Assembly (NCBI GenBank): GCA_964453155.1
Contig: CAYVQU010000002.1
Coordinates: 1 to 64,000, forward strand
Length of the DNA stretch: 64,000 nucleotides
From: CAYVQU01 sp964453155
Lineage (GTDB): Bacteria; Chloroflexota; Anaerolineae; Anaerolineales; UBA11858
Direction: 5' to 3'
The position numbers were made by a program, and so were the translations under genes. A model generated the notes under the pieces. It was not told the origin of the DNA. It was given only the letters and a program-made list of their open reading frames with translations, and made no database searches. Each line of letters begins with the position of its first letter. Position 1 is the stretch's first letter. Positions 9,239 to 19,164 of this stretch are shown here, piece after piece.

Positions 9239-12200
9239 ATGGCCGGATATCCACGCGCCCAGGGCTTGTATAACAGCACCTATGAGCACGATGCCTGCGG
9301 CATCGGGTTTGTGGCTAACATTAATGGGGAAAAATCTCACGATATCATTCAGCGCGGCTTGCAGGTGCTTGAGCGCATGGCCCACCGCGGGGCCGAAGGA
9401 GCCGACAACGAGACCGGAGATGGCGCCGGAATTCTACTCCAAATCCCCAATCTTTTTCATCAATGGGTCCCAGACCTGCCCCCGATCGGGGCCTATGGCA
9501 CCGGTTTGGTTTTTCTCCCCACCGATGCACAGCAACGCAAAATTTGTAAAAATATATTTGAACGCGTTCTGCAGTTCGAGAAATTTAGACTGATCGCCTG
9601 GCGCAATGTCCCCACTGATAGTGCCCAAATTGGCACCATCGCCCGTGCGGCCGAACCCTATATCAGCCAGTTTTTTGTCGCCCCCCAAAGCGATTACTCC
9701 GCCCAACCCGATTTAGAACGGAAGCTCTATGTCATCCGCAAACGGATTGAGGCGGAGATTCGCAAAGCAGCGTTATCCCAGGCGGGGATGTTCTATATCG
9801 TCTCACTCTCTAGCCAGACAATAATCTACAAAGGGTTGTTCACCTCCAGTCAGCTGCGGCAATATTATTTGGATTTGCAGAACCCTGACCTGGAAAGTGC
9901 CATCGCCCTGGTCCACTCCCGGTTCAGCACCAACACCTTTCCCACCTGGGATTTAGCCCAACCTTTCCGGATATTGGCCCATAACGGTGAGATTAACACC
10001 ATTCGGGGCAACCGTTTTTGGATCCAGGCGCGTGAGTCTGAATTCGAATCGCCTCTATTTGGGGAGGATATCCACAAAATCCGACCCGTCATCGAACCTG
10101 AGAAAAGTGATTCGGCCTCAGTGGATAATATTTTGGAATTATTGGTGCACGGCGGCCGGTCGCTGCCCCACGCCCTGATGATGTTGATCCCCGAATCCTT
10201 CAACATGCTCAACCCCATCCCCGACGATGTCAAATATTTCTACGAATATCACTCCGCCTTCATGGAGCCCTGGGATGGTCCCGCGGCGATGTTGTTCTGC
10301 GACGGCCGCTTTGTGGGCGGCACCCTCGACCGCAATGGCCTGCGCCCCTCCCGCTATCTGGTCACCACCGACGGTTTGATCGTGATGGGGTCGGAGACTG
10401 GGGTGCAGGATTTCCCCCCGGAGCAAATCGCGGCCAAAGGACGGCTGCGCCCCGGCAAACTTTTGTTGGTGGATACCCTGGAGGGCCGTCTGATCCCCGA
10501 CGAAGAAATCAAACACCAAATCAGCAATCAACAACCGTATGCTGACTGGGTCCGGCGCAATCGGATCACCTTCGCTCAACTGCAGCCCAAACGCCCGGTC
10601 CAAGTGGGCATGACGCCCGAACGCTTTCACGAAATGCAGTTGTTGTTTGGCTATCACACCGAAGACATCGAAAATTTACTCATCCCGATGGTCACTGACC
10701 ATAAAGAGCCGGTCGGCTCAATGGGCACCGATACCCCCCTGGCGGTTTTTTCAGAGCGGCCCCAGCGGCTGTTCAATTATTTTAAGCAGGTATTTGCCCA
10801 AGTCACCAATCCGGCCATCGACCCCATCCGCGAAAAACTGGTCATGACCCTGACAAATTATATCGGTCGGGAAGGCTCACTGTTGGGGGAAACCCCCGAA
10901 CACTGCCGGATGCTCCAATTTAAGAACCCTATTTATACCAATTTGGATCTCGATAAACTCCGGACCTGGGACGATCCGAACTTCAAGGCGGGTACCTTGG
11001 ATATGACCTGGCCGGTCCATGCGGGATCGACTGGACTCGAAAAAGCTCTCCAGCGACTGTGGCGAGAAGCCGAAGCCCTCGTCGATCAAAAATTCGGTTT
11101 CATCATCCTCTCGGATCGCAAAGCCGATGCCAATAATGTCCCGATCCCCAGCCTGTTGGCCTGTGCCTCGGTGCATCACTATCTGGTGCGGGTCCAAAAA
11201 CGGACCGCGACCGCCCTGGTCATCGAAACCGCCGAAGCCCGTGAAGTGATGCACTTTGCGCTCCTATTTGGCTATGGGGCCAGCGCCATCAATCCCTATG
11301 GCGCGTTCGCCAGTATCTATGAGCTGGTCAACCAAGGTCGTTGCGAGGGGGTGCAAAACTATTTGGAGGCCGAAAATAATTATCTAGAGGGTCTCCAGAC
11401 CGGCCTACTAAAAGTATTATCCAAATTGGGCATTTCCACCTTGCGCAGCTATCATGGTGCCCAAACTTTTGAAGCCATTGGGTTGAGTGATGATCTCATC
11501 ACGACCCATTTCACCGGGACAACGTCTCGAATCGGCGGATTGGGACTCACCGAAATCGCCCAAGAAGCCCTGCAGCAACACCAAATCGCGACCATAGAAC
11601 GTCCCGCCTATTTACCATCGGAAGGGGTTTACCAGTACCGTAAAGATGGCGAAAAACACGCCTGGAACCCCGAGACTATCTACCTACTCCAATGGGCTGC
11701 CCGCACCCATAGTTATGAAAAATATAAAGAATTCGCGGCCCGAGTTAATCAGCAAAACCAGCGGCCGCATGTGTTGCGAGGCTTACTCAATTTTGTCGAC
11801 CGCGACCCAATCCCCCTCGCTGAAGTCGAACCGGCCACCAAAATTCTCAAACGCTTCACCACCGGCGCGATGTCGTTTGGCTCACTGGGGAAAGAAATCC
11901 ATGAAACCATCGCCATCGCGATGAACGCTATCGGCGGCCGCAGTAACTCAGGGGAGGGCGGCGAAAATCCGGCTCGCTATCAACCCCTGGCCGATGGCAC
12001 CTTGAGCCGCAGCGCGATCAAACAGGTGGCCTCAGGACGATTTGGGGTCACCATTGACTACCTGGTCAATGCTGACGAACTCCAAATTAAAGTCGCTCAG
12101 GGCGCCAAACCCGGAGAAGGAGGACAGTTGCCCGGCTTCAAGGTCGATGAAAAAATTGCCGCCACCCGTTATTCCACCCCTGGGGTGACGCTGATCTCCC

Positions 12201-13783
12201 CGCCGCCCCATCACGATATTTACTCTATCGAAGACCTGAAGCAGTTGATCTTCGATCTCAAAAATGCCAACCCCCAGGCCCGGATCAGCGTCAAACTGGT
12301 GTCGGAAGCCGGAGTGGGGACGATTGCGGCCGGGGTCGCCAAAGCCCATGCCGACAATATTGTCATCAGCGGCTATGACGGCGGCACCGGAGCCAGCCCC
12401 CAAAGCTCGATCAAACATGCTGGGCTGCCGTTCGAATTGGGAATTGCCGAAACGCACCAAACCCTGGTGTTGAACAACCTGCGTGGCCGGGTTAGGCTGC
12501 AAACCGATGGCCAACTAAAAACCGGGCGCGATGTGGTTCTGGCCGCAATCTTAGGGGCTGATGAATTTGCCTTTGGCACTGCGGCCCTGATCGTTTTGGG
12601 CTGTGTGATGATGCGCAAATGCCACCAAAATACCTGCCCGGTGGGGATCGCTACCCAAAACCCCAAGTTGCGCGAGAATTTTGCGGGCCAAGCCCAACAT
12701 CTGATCAACTACTTTAAATTTCTAACCGCCGAGGTGCGGGAAATTATGGCCCAACTCGGAATTCGGACCTTTGATGAACTCATCGGACGAACGGATTTGG
12801 TGCAAGCCCGGGCGACCGATCATTGGAAGGTCGGCACCCTAGACCTGGAACGGCTGCTTTACCAACCTGCCGAAGCCGCTGACAACCCCACCCGTTGTGT
12901 AACCGCCCAAGTCCAAGATGTTGACCCAGTTTTAGATCAAACCTTGATTAAGCAAGCCCAATCCGCCCTGGACGCCCAGAAACCGGTCCATATTGAAATG
13001 CCGATTACCAATGTCAACCGGGCCGTGGGGACGATGCTGTCGGGTGAAGTCGCCCGGCGCTATGGGAACGCCGGTTTGCCGGATGAGACCATCCAATTTG
13101 ATTTTCAAGGCAGCGCCGGACAAAGCTTTGGGGCCTTTCTGGCCCCCGGCATCACCCTGCGGCTGCACGGCGACGCCAACGATTATTTTGGAAAAGGGTT
13201 ATCTGGCGGCAAACTAATCACCGTCCCGCCCGCGGGGAGCGCGTTCGTGCCTGAAGAGAATATCATCATCGGTAACACGGCTCTGTATGGGGCCACTTCC
13301 GGCGAAGCCTATGTGCGCGGGATCGCCGGAGAGCGCTTTGGGGTCCGCAACAGCGGCGCGCTGGCCGTGGCGGAGGGGGTCGGCGACCATGGGGCCGAAT
13401 ACATGACCGGGGGCCGTCTAGTCGTTTTAGGTTCTGTGGGCCGTAATTTTGCCGCCGGGATGAGCGGGGGTATCGCCTATGTCCTAAATGTGGATGGTAT
13501 GTTCGGGTATTTTTGCAATCAAGAAATGGTCGAACTATCACCGGCTATCGAGTTAGACGATCAAAAATGGATTAAGTTGCTGCTCACCAATCACTACCAT
13601 TACACCGGCAGCACCCTGGCCGAGAACATCCTGGCGAATTGGTCGCAGTTTATGCCCCGTTTTGTCAAAGTGTTGCCACTAGACTACAAACGAGTCCTGG
13701 CGCAATCTGAAAATCTGGCCCAAATCCAACAGGCTGATCAACTCATGCTCGAGGCCGCCCACACTCCTATGGAGGTGTCCTGA
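9239..13783 (+). CDS. gltB: Glutamate synthase, large subunit
   Basis: This 1514-residue enzyme makes two glutamates from glutamine and 2-oxoglutarate and is the carbon-nitrogen entry point of the GS-GOGAT cycle. The N-terminal glutaminase domain has its nucleophile Cys in HDACGIGFV, at residue 20, implying removal of a short propeptide. A central domain and the FMN-binding synthase domain follow (EGGENPARY, SGYDGGTGASPQ), then a 3Fe-4S cluster motif with Cys1122, Cys1128 and Cys1133, and a C-terminal beta-helix (GGRLVVLG, MSGGIAYV). Length is typical of bacterial GltB. It has a GGAGG ribosome-binding site and overlaps gltD by one base (TGATG), so the subunits are translationally coupled. Confidence 0.97.
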   Translation: MAGYPRAQGLYNSTYEHDACGIGFVANINGEKSHDIIQRGLQVLERMAHRGAEGADNETGDGAGILLQIPNLFHQWVPDLPPIGAYGTGLVFLPTDAQQRKICKNIFERVLQFEKFRLIAWRNVPTDSAQIGTIARAAEPYISQFFVAPQSDYSAQPDLERKLYVIRKRIEAEIRKAALSQAGMFYIVSLSSQTIIYKGLFTSSQLRQYYLDLQNPDLESAIALVHSRFSTNTFPTWDLAQPFRILAHNGEINTIRGNRFWIQARESEFESPLFGEDIHKIRPVIEPEKSDSASVDNILELLVHGGRSLPHALMMLIPESFNMLNPIPDDVKYFYEYHSAFMEPWDGPAAMLFCDGRFVGGTLDRNGLRPSRYLVTTDGLIVMGSETGVQDFPPEQIAAKGRLRPGKLLLVDTLEGRLIPDEEIKHQISNQQPYADWVRRNRITFAQLQPKRPVQVGMTPERFHEMQLLFGYHTEDIENLLIPMVTDHKEPVGSMGTDTPLAVFSERPQRLFNYFKQVFAQVTNPAIDPIREKLVMTLTNYIGREGSLLGETPEHCRMLQFKNPIYTNLDLDKLRTWDDPNFKAGTLDMTWPVHAGSTGLEKALQRLWREAEALVDQKFGFIILSDRKADANNVPIPSLLACASVHHYLVRVQKRTATALVIETAEAREVMHFALLFGYGASAINPYGAFASIYELVNQGRCEGVQNYLEAENNYLEGLQTGLLKVLSKLGISTLRSYHGAQTFEAIGLSDDLITTHFTGTTSRIGGLGLTEIAQEALQQHQIATIERPAYLPSEGVYQYRKDGEKHAWNPETIYLLQWAARTHSYEKYKEFAARVNQQNQRPHVLRGLLNFVDRDPIPLAEVEPATKILKRFTTGAMSFGSLGKEIHETIAIAMNAIGGRSNSGEGGENPARYQPLADGTLSRSAIKQVASGRFGVTIDYLVNADELQIKVAQGAKPGEGGQLPGFKVDEKIAATRYSTPGVTLISPPPHHDIYSIEDLKQLIFDLKNANPQARISVKLVSEAGVGTIAAGVAKAHADNIVISGYDGGTGASPQSSIKHAGLPFELGIAETHQTLVLNNLRGRVRLQTDGQLKTGRDVVLAAILGADEFAFGTAALIVLGCVMMRKCHQNTCPVGIATQNPKLRENFAGQAQHLINYFKFLTAEVREIMAQLGIRTFDELIGRTDLVQARATDHWKVGTLDLERLLYQPAEAADNPTRCVTAQVQDVDPVLDQTLIKQAQSALDAQKPVHIEMPITNVNRAVGTMLSGEVARRYGNAGLPDETIQFDFQGSAGQSFGAFLAPGITLRLHGDANDYFGKGLSGGKLITVPPAGSAFVPEENIIIGNTALYGATSGEAYVRGIAGERFGVRNSGALAVAEGVGDHGAEYMTGGRLVVLGSVGRNFAAGMSGGIAYVLNVDGMFGYFCNQEMVELSPAIELDDQKWIKLLLTNHYHYTGSTLAENILANWSQFMPRFVKVLPLDYKRVLAQSENLAQIQQADQLMLEAAHTPMEVS

Positions 13784-15213
13784 TGGCTGATCCCCACGGA
13801 TTTTTACAGGTCGAACGCTCCGACAACCCTTATCGCCCCGTGGATTTGCGGGTCCGCGATTTCGCCGAAATAGAAACCCTACTCCCGGCCGCTGCACGCC
13901 AGGCGCAGGCCGCCCGTTGCATGGACTGTGGGGTCCCGTTTTGCCATTGGGGCTGCCCGGTCAGCAATCTGATCCCCGAATGGCAGGATAAACTCTACCA
14001 TGGGGATTGGCGCGCTGCCTATGAATTACTCCAGCGCACGAATAATTTCCCCGAGTTCACAGGCCGGGTGTGTCCTGCTCCCTGTGAGGGGTCCTGCGTG
14101 TTGGAAATTAACGACCAGGCTGTCACCATTCGTGCCAACGAACTGGCCATCATCGAGCACGCTTTCGAGGCTGGATATGTGCAACCTCAGTCCCCACCCT
14201 TCCGGACCGGAAAAAAAGTGGCCGTCATCGGCAGCGGACCCGCAGGTTTGGCCGCGGCGGACGAACTCAACCAAAGGGGGCATTCCGTGGTTTTATACGA
14301 GGCCGCGGCCGAAGTGGGAGGCTATTTGCGGTATGGGATTCCGGATTTCAAGCTGGACAAGGCCGTCATCGACCGGCGGGTTGACATCCTGGTTCAGGAG
14401 GGAGTGGAAATTGTCACCGAGGTGAAAGTTGGGGTGGATATTCCTGTAGACGAACTCAAATCCCGGTTTGACGCCGTCTGCCTGGCAATTGGGGCCAGAA
14501 TCCCGCGGGATTTAGCCATCCCTGGTCGAGATTTAGGGGGGATACACTTTGCCGTGGATTACCTCACCCAGCAAAACCAGGTCAACGCGGGCCTCCCCAT
14601 TTCTGCCGCGGATCGATTTTTAGCCACCGGTAAAAATGTCGTCGTCATCGGGGGTGGCGATACCGGCGCTGATTGCGTCGGAACTGCTATCCGCCAGGGG
14701 GCTAAATCCGTCACCCAGTTGGAAATTATGCCCGAACCTCCGGCTGAGCGAAAAACTGACAATCCCTGGCCGTTGTGGCCGCGGACTTTGCGAACTTCGA
14801 CTTCTCACCAAGAAGGGTGCGAACGGTATTTCAGCCTCGCCACTCAAAAATTCCAGGGCGAGAATGGGCAGGTCTCCAAGCTGGCAACCACCCGCGTCGA
14901 CTGGCAACCCACTGCCAACGGTGGTTTTCAGATGAAAGAAATCTCAAATTCGGCCCAAGAATTCCCTGCTGAGGTGGTCCTGTTGGCGATGGGGTTTATC
15001 CAAATCGAAACGGAGGGATTGATTTCTGAGTTGGAAGTCCAACAAAATGAACGCGGCAGTCTGGCTTTGGACGAAAATATGATGACCAACCTCCCCGGCA
15101 TTTTCGCGGCCGGAGATGCCCACCGCGGCCCTGCTCTGATCGTGTGGGCCATTCAGGATGGCCGGGCGGTGGCGTCCGCTATTGATCAATATTTGCAAGA
15201 TCGAAATTTCTGA
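13783..15213 (+). CDS. gltD: Glutamate synthase, small subunit
   Basis: The 476-residue flavoprotein passes electrons from NAD(P)H through FAD and two 4Fe-4S clusters to GltB. Cysteines of the cluster domain are visible in CMDCGVPFCHWGCPV and CPAPCEGSC (about residues 46-106). The two dinucleotide-binding sites are VIGSGPAGLAAADEL (FAD, about residue 148) and VIGGGDTGADCVGTAI (NAD(P)H, about residue 288). A terminal GIFAAGDAHRGPALIVWAI segment is the usual FAD-contacting end. It starts at an ATG that overlaps the gltB stop. There is no obvious terminator directly after it. Confidence 0.97.
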   Translation: MADPHGFLQVERSDNPYRPVDLRVRDFAEIETLLPAAARQAQAARCMDCGVPFCHWGCPVSNLIPEWQDKLYHGDWRAAYELLQRTNNFPEFTGRVCPAPCEGSCVLEINDQAVTIRANELAIIEHAFEAGYVQPQSPPFRTGKKVAVIGSGPAGLAAADELNQRGHSVVLYEAAAEVGGYLRYGIPDFKLDKAVIDRRVDILVQEGVEIVTEVKVGVDIPVDELKSRFDAVCLAIGARIPRDLAIPGRDLGGIHFAVDYLTQQNQVNAGLPISAADRFLATGKNVVVIGGGDTGADCVGTAIRQGAKSVTQLEIMPEPPAERKTDNPWPLWPRTLRTSTSHQEGCERYFSLATQKFQGENGQVSKLATTRVDWQPTANGGFQMKEISNSAQEFPAEVVLLAMGFIQIETEGLISELEVQQNERGSLALDENMMTNLPGIFAAGDAHRGPALIVWAIQDGRAVASAIDQYLQDRNF

Positions 15214-15290
15214 TTTGTCCAACTTATCTAACGGGTCTGAGCGGTCGGATCCGCTATACAAATTAGACCACTTAGACTTTTACGACCTTT

Positions 15291-15319
15291 TTGACAAATA
15301 CTCTCCCCCATGCTACAAT
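15291..15319 (+). promoter_or_regulatory. Strong promoter of a putative small RNA
   Basis: A perfect TTGACA (15291-15296), a 17-base spacer and TACAAT (15314-15319) preceded by TG one base earlier (extended -10). It is the best-matching promoter I found in the window. It points to the 467-base gap between gltD and RNase J. Confidence 0.8.
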
Positions 15320-15325
15320 CCTGCC

Positions 15326-15459
15326 CGGCGAGAGCACGCTGCCGCACGGCCGAAACTGATAAATCAGTCCTTGGCCCGTTGATACCTCGATAGAATGATC
15401 TACAATAGATTTTTTGAAGCGTTGATTAACCCGGTTGGCAGGTGCCACCGGGATTTTTT
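15326..15459 (+). ncRNA. Putative structured small RNA or rnj leader
   Basis: A transcript from the promoter at 15291-15319 would start near 15326 and end about 134 bases later at an intrinsic terminator. Inside, GGCC...GGCC (near 15347-15374) encloses a small hairpin, ACTGA-TAAA-TCAGT. I compared it by eye with SRP RNA, tmRNA, T-box, cobalamin, TPP, fluoride, glycine and cyclic-di-GMP classes and it fits none. It may be a free small RNA, or the attenuated leader of RNase J, whose start is 221 bases beyond the terminator. A second TTGACA at 15595-15600 with a poor -10 lies nearer to rnj. The rest of the 15214-15680 gap contains GTC/GAC-spaced repeat sequence and no gene. Confidence 0.5.
15430..15459 (+). 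terminator. Intrinsic terminator of the putative small RNA
   Basis: CCCGGTTGGCA pairs with TGCCACCGGG through one bulged T, with a two-base GG loop core, and is followed by six T residues (15454-15459). The GC-rich stem with its T tract is a textbook terminator, yet no recognised gene precedes it. Confidence 0.8.
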
Positions 15460-15680
15460 GTTCCTACCCGCGTGTTCTCTGTAGCGATATCTGGTTCCCT
15501 GTGATGATTGGTTGAACATAAAAGGATCGCTACCCTAACTTAAAACTATTCCCTCGAGATACAGAGGGTTTAAATACAATTCCATATCCGTTTCTTGACA
15601 GGTTACAGGACAGGCGTAAACCGTTTTTCGGGTTAAGCGCGTCTATCACCTGGGATTTGGGCGGATGAAAAGGTGAAAAA

Positions 15681-17318
15681 ATGAATAAAAAATTACGCAT
15701 CATTCCCCTGGGTGGTCTGGGGGAAGTCGGTAAAAACATGATGATCTACGAATACGATGATCAAATTTTGATCGTCGATACCGGGATCATGTTCCCCGAC
15801 AACGATATGCTGGGGATCGACTATATCATCCCTGATTTCCAATATCTCAAAGATAACCGTGACAAAGTTGTGGGGATCGTTATTACCCACGGGCACGAAG
15901 ATCATACTGGGGCCATCCGCCACGTTTTAGAAGAAATCAATGCCCCCATCTATGCTACCCCGCTGACCCGCGGCTTAATCGAAGTGAAACTGTCGAAGGC
16001 TGGTTTACTGGGCGCGGCCGAACTGGTCACCGTCCAGGCCGGAGAAATGGTCGAAATCGGCCCCTTCGAAGTCGAATTCTTCCACGTCTGTCACTCGGTG
16101 CCCGATGCAGTTGGACTGGGGATCAACACGCCCGAAGGCTTGATCGTCCATGCCAGCGACTACAAATTTGACCCCACCCCCGTGGATGGTTGGCCCACCG
16201 ATTTTGCCAAACTGGCCGAACTCTCGGGGCGCGGCGTCCTGGCTCTCTTTGCCGACTCCACCAACGCCGACAAACCCGGCTGGACCCCCTCTGAACGGGT
16301 CATTGACGGTGCGCTGGACGAAGTTTTCGCCCAGGCTCCCGGTCGAATTTTGGTAGCCTCCTTCGCCTCGCTGATCTCTCGGATGCAGCAGGTTGCCAAC
16401 GCCGCTCACCGGCATGGTAAAAAATTGGCCTTTGTGGGGATGAGCATGACGGCCAATGCTGAAATGGCTCAAAAATTAGGGTATTTGGACATCCCTGCCG
16501 GGGTAGAAGTGCCCCTGGATCAGGCCCTCAAAATGCAGGATAGCAAAGTGGTTTTGATGTGCACCGGTTCTCAAGGCGAGCCCTCCTCAATTTTAGGTCG
16601 GCTCTCGGCCGGAACGAATCGCCGCTTTTCAGTTCAAGCCGGGGACACCATCGTGCTTTCTTCTCACCCCATTCCGGGGAATGAAGAGACCATTTACCGC
16701 ACCATCAACCGCTTGTTCCGCCGCGGGGCCAATGTGATCTACGAACCGCTCTACTCGGTTCACGTTTCAGGCCACGCCAACCAAGATGAAATGCGCTTGC
16801 TGCTCCATCTGGTCAAACCCAAATACTTCATCCCCACCCACGGTGAACTCCGCCACCTGAAACAGCACGCCCTCATCGCTGAAGATGCCGGAATCCCCTG
16901 GGAAAACATCGAAGTGATCGAAAACGGTCAAATCGTAGAGTTTTCCAACGGGATGATGCGCCTCGGCGACCGGATCCCCGGCGGCTATGTCTTCGTGGAC
17001 GGGGCCCGCCCCGGCGAAGTCGGTCCCAGTGTGGTCCGCGAACGCGAAGCCCTGGCCCGGGACGGCATCGTCCTCGTCAGCCTAGCTCTAGACCAAAACG
17101 GCCGTTTACTCGACGAACCCGAGATCATCACCCGCGGCTTCATCTACAAACGCGACGCCGATGACCTCCTCAGCGAGACCATCGTCCGCATCGAAGATGT
17201 CATCGAACGCGGTAATGGCAGCATCCACGATGATGTCAAACAAACCGTGCGCTCGTTCCTGTACAATGAAACGAAACGCCGTCCGCAGGTGTTTGTGACT
17301 TTAAGTTGGGTTAATTGA
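15681..17318 (+). CDS. rnj: Ribonuclease J
   Basis: RNase J is a metallo-beta-lactamase/beta-CASP nuclease with 5'-to-3' exonuclease and endonuclease activity in mRNA decay and rRNA maturation. The 545-residue protein carries the zinc motif HGHEDHTGA near residue 73, a later His in HVCHSVPDA, the HASDYKFD segment, and the beta-CASP motifs including SSHPIPGNE, HVSGHA and PTHGELRHL. The C-terminal domain is present, so it is full length (family about 550). An AAGGTG site precedes the ATG. It stands alone, downstream of a putative small RNA. Confidence 0.95.
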   Translation: MNKKLRIIPLGGLGEVGKNMMIYEYDDQILIVDTGIMFPDNDMLGIDYIIPDFQYLKDNRDKVVGIVITHGHEDHTGAIRHVLEEINAPIYATPLTRGLIEVKLSKAGLLGAAELVTVQAGEMVEIGPFEVEFFHVCHSVPDAVGLGINTPEGLIVHASDYKFDPTPVDGWPTDFAKLAELSGRGVLALFADSTNADKPGWTPSERVIDGALDEVFAQAPGRILVASFASLISRMQQVANAAHRHGKKLAFVGMSMTANAEMAQKLGYLDIPAGVEVPLDQALKMQDSKVVLMCTGSQGEPSSILGRLSAGTNRRFSVQAGDTIVLSSHPIPGNEETIYRTINRLFRRGANVIYEPLYSVHVSGHANQDEMRLLLHLVKPKYFIPTHGELRHLKQHALIAEDAGIPWENIEVIENGQIVEFSNGMMRLGDRIPGGYVFVDGARPGEVGPSVVREREALARDGIVLVSLALDQNGRLLDEPEIITRGFIYKRDADDLLSETIVRIEDVIERGNGSIHDDVKQTVRSFLYNETKRRPQVFVTLSWVN

Positions 17319-17686
17319 TCACAACAAAATTTACCGCTAATCTACGCGAATAAACGCGAATTTGAAATTATTCGGAGAAATTTGTAGAAGTCAGATAGAG
17401 CTTGAACATCGTTGAGGCGCTGAGCGCGCAGAGATTTTTTCAATTTCGTGAGAAGATCCAGCGAACTCCGCGTCTCCGCGGTGAAAAAAAGTTTTCAAGC
17501 TGTGTTGACGACCATTACATAATCACCGTGAATTTAAAGTTATTCGTGAAAATTCGCTAGATTAGCGGTTTTTTTATTTTTCTGGGGGAAATTTCATGAA
17601 ACACACACCAAAACCTATGTAAACCTACATCGTCTGATTTTTCACAAACGAATAAAATCGACGCACATCAACTTTTGGAGTACTTA
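17319..17686. repeat. Gene-free gap filled with palindromic repeats
   Basis: This 368-base gap has no gene. Two families are nested. The outer pair is CCGCTAATCTACGCGAAT (near 17331) and its inverted counterpart ending TTCGCTAGATTAGCGG (near 17551-17566). The inner pair is the GCGCTGAGCGCGCAGAGA...CTCCGCGTCTCCGCGGTG element at about 17417-17485. Related copies of the outer family lie at about 25035-25105, 27868-27945 and 52865-52995, and of the inner family at about 49330-49405. The outer hairpin followed by TTTTTTT could terminate rnj. Confidence 0.7.
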
Positions 17687-19108
17687 ATGGTATCGACTCA
17701 GAATGCGTCGCAACATATTGTCATCGTTGGGGGTGGGATCACCGGGCTGAGTGCAGCCTGGGAAATTCAACAAACTACTGATGAAAATATTACCTTTACT
17801 GTTTTAGAAAAATCAGATCGCTGGGGCGGCAAAGTTGTCACCCAGACTATTGATCATCCCTCCGGCGAGCAATTCACCATTGACGCCGGGCCTGAGTCCT
17901 TCATTACCCGCAAACCCGAAGCCTGGGAACTGGTTCAAGAACTCGAAATGGATGACCAAGCCATTGATCCTGGCAGTGAAACCCAGCAGATCTACGTCTT
18001 GGATGATGGTAAGCCAGTTGCCATTCCCCTTTCGCCGCCCGCGTTCATCACCTCGAAATTGATGACCTGGCATGGTAAATTGCGGATGCTGGCGGAACCG
18101 TTCATCCCCGCCAAGCGGGATGGAGAAGACGAATCGCTGGCTCAATTTGCAGACCGGAGATTGGGGATCGAGGCCCGGGAAAAATTTATTGGCCCGGTGC
18201 TGGCGGGAATCTACAATACCAACCCCGAAACCCAAAGTATCCTGACGACCTCCCCCATCATGCGGGAGATGGAAGCCGAATACGGTGGCCTGTTCAAAGG
18301 CGCTTTTGGCCGCATGCGGGTCGCTCGGAAAGAGAAAAAAATGGGTGAGCCGCAGAAACCACGTTTTGTGACTTTCAAAAACGGAGCCGAAGAACTCATC
18401 GCTCGTTTGGTAGAGAAACTAGACGGGGATTTACGCTTGAATACCGGGGTAACCAACATCACAAAAAATAGTACTGGCTACCAGGTTCAACTCACAGATG
18501 GCACGCAACTCGCAGCCGATGGCGTCATCCTGACGACGATGGCCAATGTGAGCGCGCAAATTTTGGCTGAGATTGCTTCTGAGGCCGCGGCCGAACTCGT
18601 AAAAATCCGACACACGAATATCGGCACGATATCGTTGGCCTACGATCAAGCTCAGATCACAGATTTACCTTTTCGCGGATTGATGATCCCCCGGAGAGAA
18701 AAACGCGACATCGACGCCGTGACCTACACTTCGGCCAAATTGGATATTCGCGCCCCCAAAGACTGCTCACTGGTTCGGGTGTTCTTCGGAGCCGGGAATC
18801 CCGACACCGTTCACCTGGATGATGACACCCTGTTGGCGACCGTAAAACGGGAGTTACGGGAACTACTCGACATCCAAGTTGAACCTAGCGATTACCGCGT
18901 TTGCCGCTGGCCCGCTGAATTCCCCCAGGCCGACGTCGGTCACCTGGACCGCGTTGATGCCATTGAAGCCGCTCTCCCGGTTGGTCTGTACCTCGCCGGG
19001 AGTTCCTACCGCGGCATTGGCGTCCCCGATTGCGTCCGCCAGGGGAGAGATACAGCACTAGAATCGATAAAAAACATCACGCAAAGGCGTCAAGTCGCAA
19101 AGTTTTAA
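17687..19108 (+). CDS. hemY: Oxygen-dependent protoporphyrinogen/coproporphyrinogen III oxidase
   Basis: This 473-residue FAD protein oxidises a porphyrinogen to the porphyrin late in haem synthesis. The FAD-binding start is HIVIVGGGITGLSAAWEI, with FTIDAGPESFITRKPEAW, the family signature of HemY/CgoX enzymes, around residue 65. Near the C-terminus, GLYLAGSSYRGIGVPDC is the usual FAD-contacting segment. Whether the substrate is protoporphyrinogen or coproporphyrinogen cannot be decided from the sequence. I use the ATG at 17687, which has GGAG at the right distance; the frame is open to a TTG 12 bases earlier. It is followed 56 bases later by a PucC-type transporter, suggesting a tetrapyrrole context. 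Confidence 0.9.
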   Translation: MVSTQNASQHIVIVGGGITGLSAAWEIQQTTDENITFTVLEKSDRWGGKVVTQTIDHPSGEQFTIDAGPESFITRKPEAWELVQELEMDDQAIDPGSETQQIYVLDDGKPVAIPLSPPAFITSKLMTWHGKLRMLAEPFIPAKRDGEDESLAQFADRRLGIEAREKFIGPVLAGIYNTNPETQSILTTSPIMREMEAEYGGLFKGAFGRMRVARKEKKMGEPQKPRFVTFKNGAEELIARLVEKLDGDLRLNTGVTNITKNSTGYQVQLTDGTQLAADGVILTTMANVSAQILAEIASEAAAELVKIRHTNIGTISLAYDQAQITDLPFRGLMIPRREKRDIDAVTYTSAKLDIRAPKDCSLVRVFFGAGNPDTVHLDDDTLLATVKRELRELLDIQVEPSDYRVCRWPAEFPQADVGHLDRVDAIEAALPVGLYLAGSSYRGIGVPDCVRQGRDTALESIKNITQRRQVAKF

Positions 19109-19144
19109 GTTTTTCATAGCGCCTTTGCGGCTCTGCGTGATTAA
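19079..19144. repeat. Palindromic repeat, CGCAAAGGCG family
   Basis: CGCAAAGGCGTCAAGTCGCA and, inverted, GCGCCTTTGCGGCTCTGCG bracket the hemY stop codon; the last codons of hemY read through the left arm. A related copy sits between pcm and ppgK at about 21899-21981. Confidence 0.65.
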
Positions 19145-19164
19145 AAGTATTAAGGAGAGAATTT

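Noticed and set aside
15326..15459. T-box or hammerhead ribozyme in the gltD-rnj gap
   Set aside because: GGTGCCACCGGG resembles the T-box bulge only loosely and stem I is absent. CTGATAA followed by GAAAC-like words lacks the invariant G of the hammerhead core and has the wrong order.
15397..15485. Short leader peptide beginning MIYNRFFEALI in the gltD-rnj gap
   Set aside because: It has no Shine-Dalgarno, no run of regulatory codons, and it overlaps the terminator stem.
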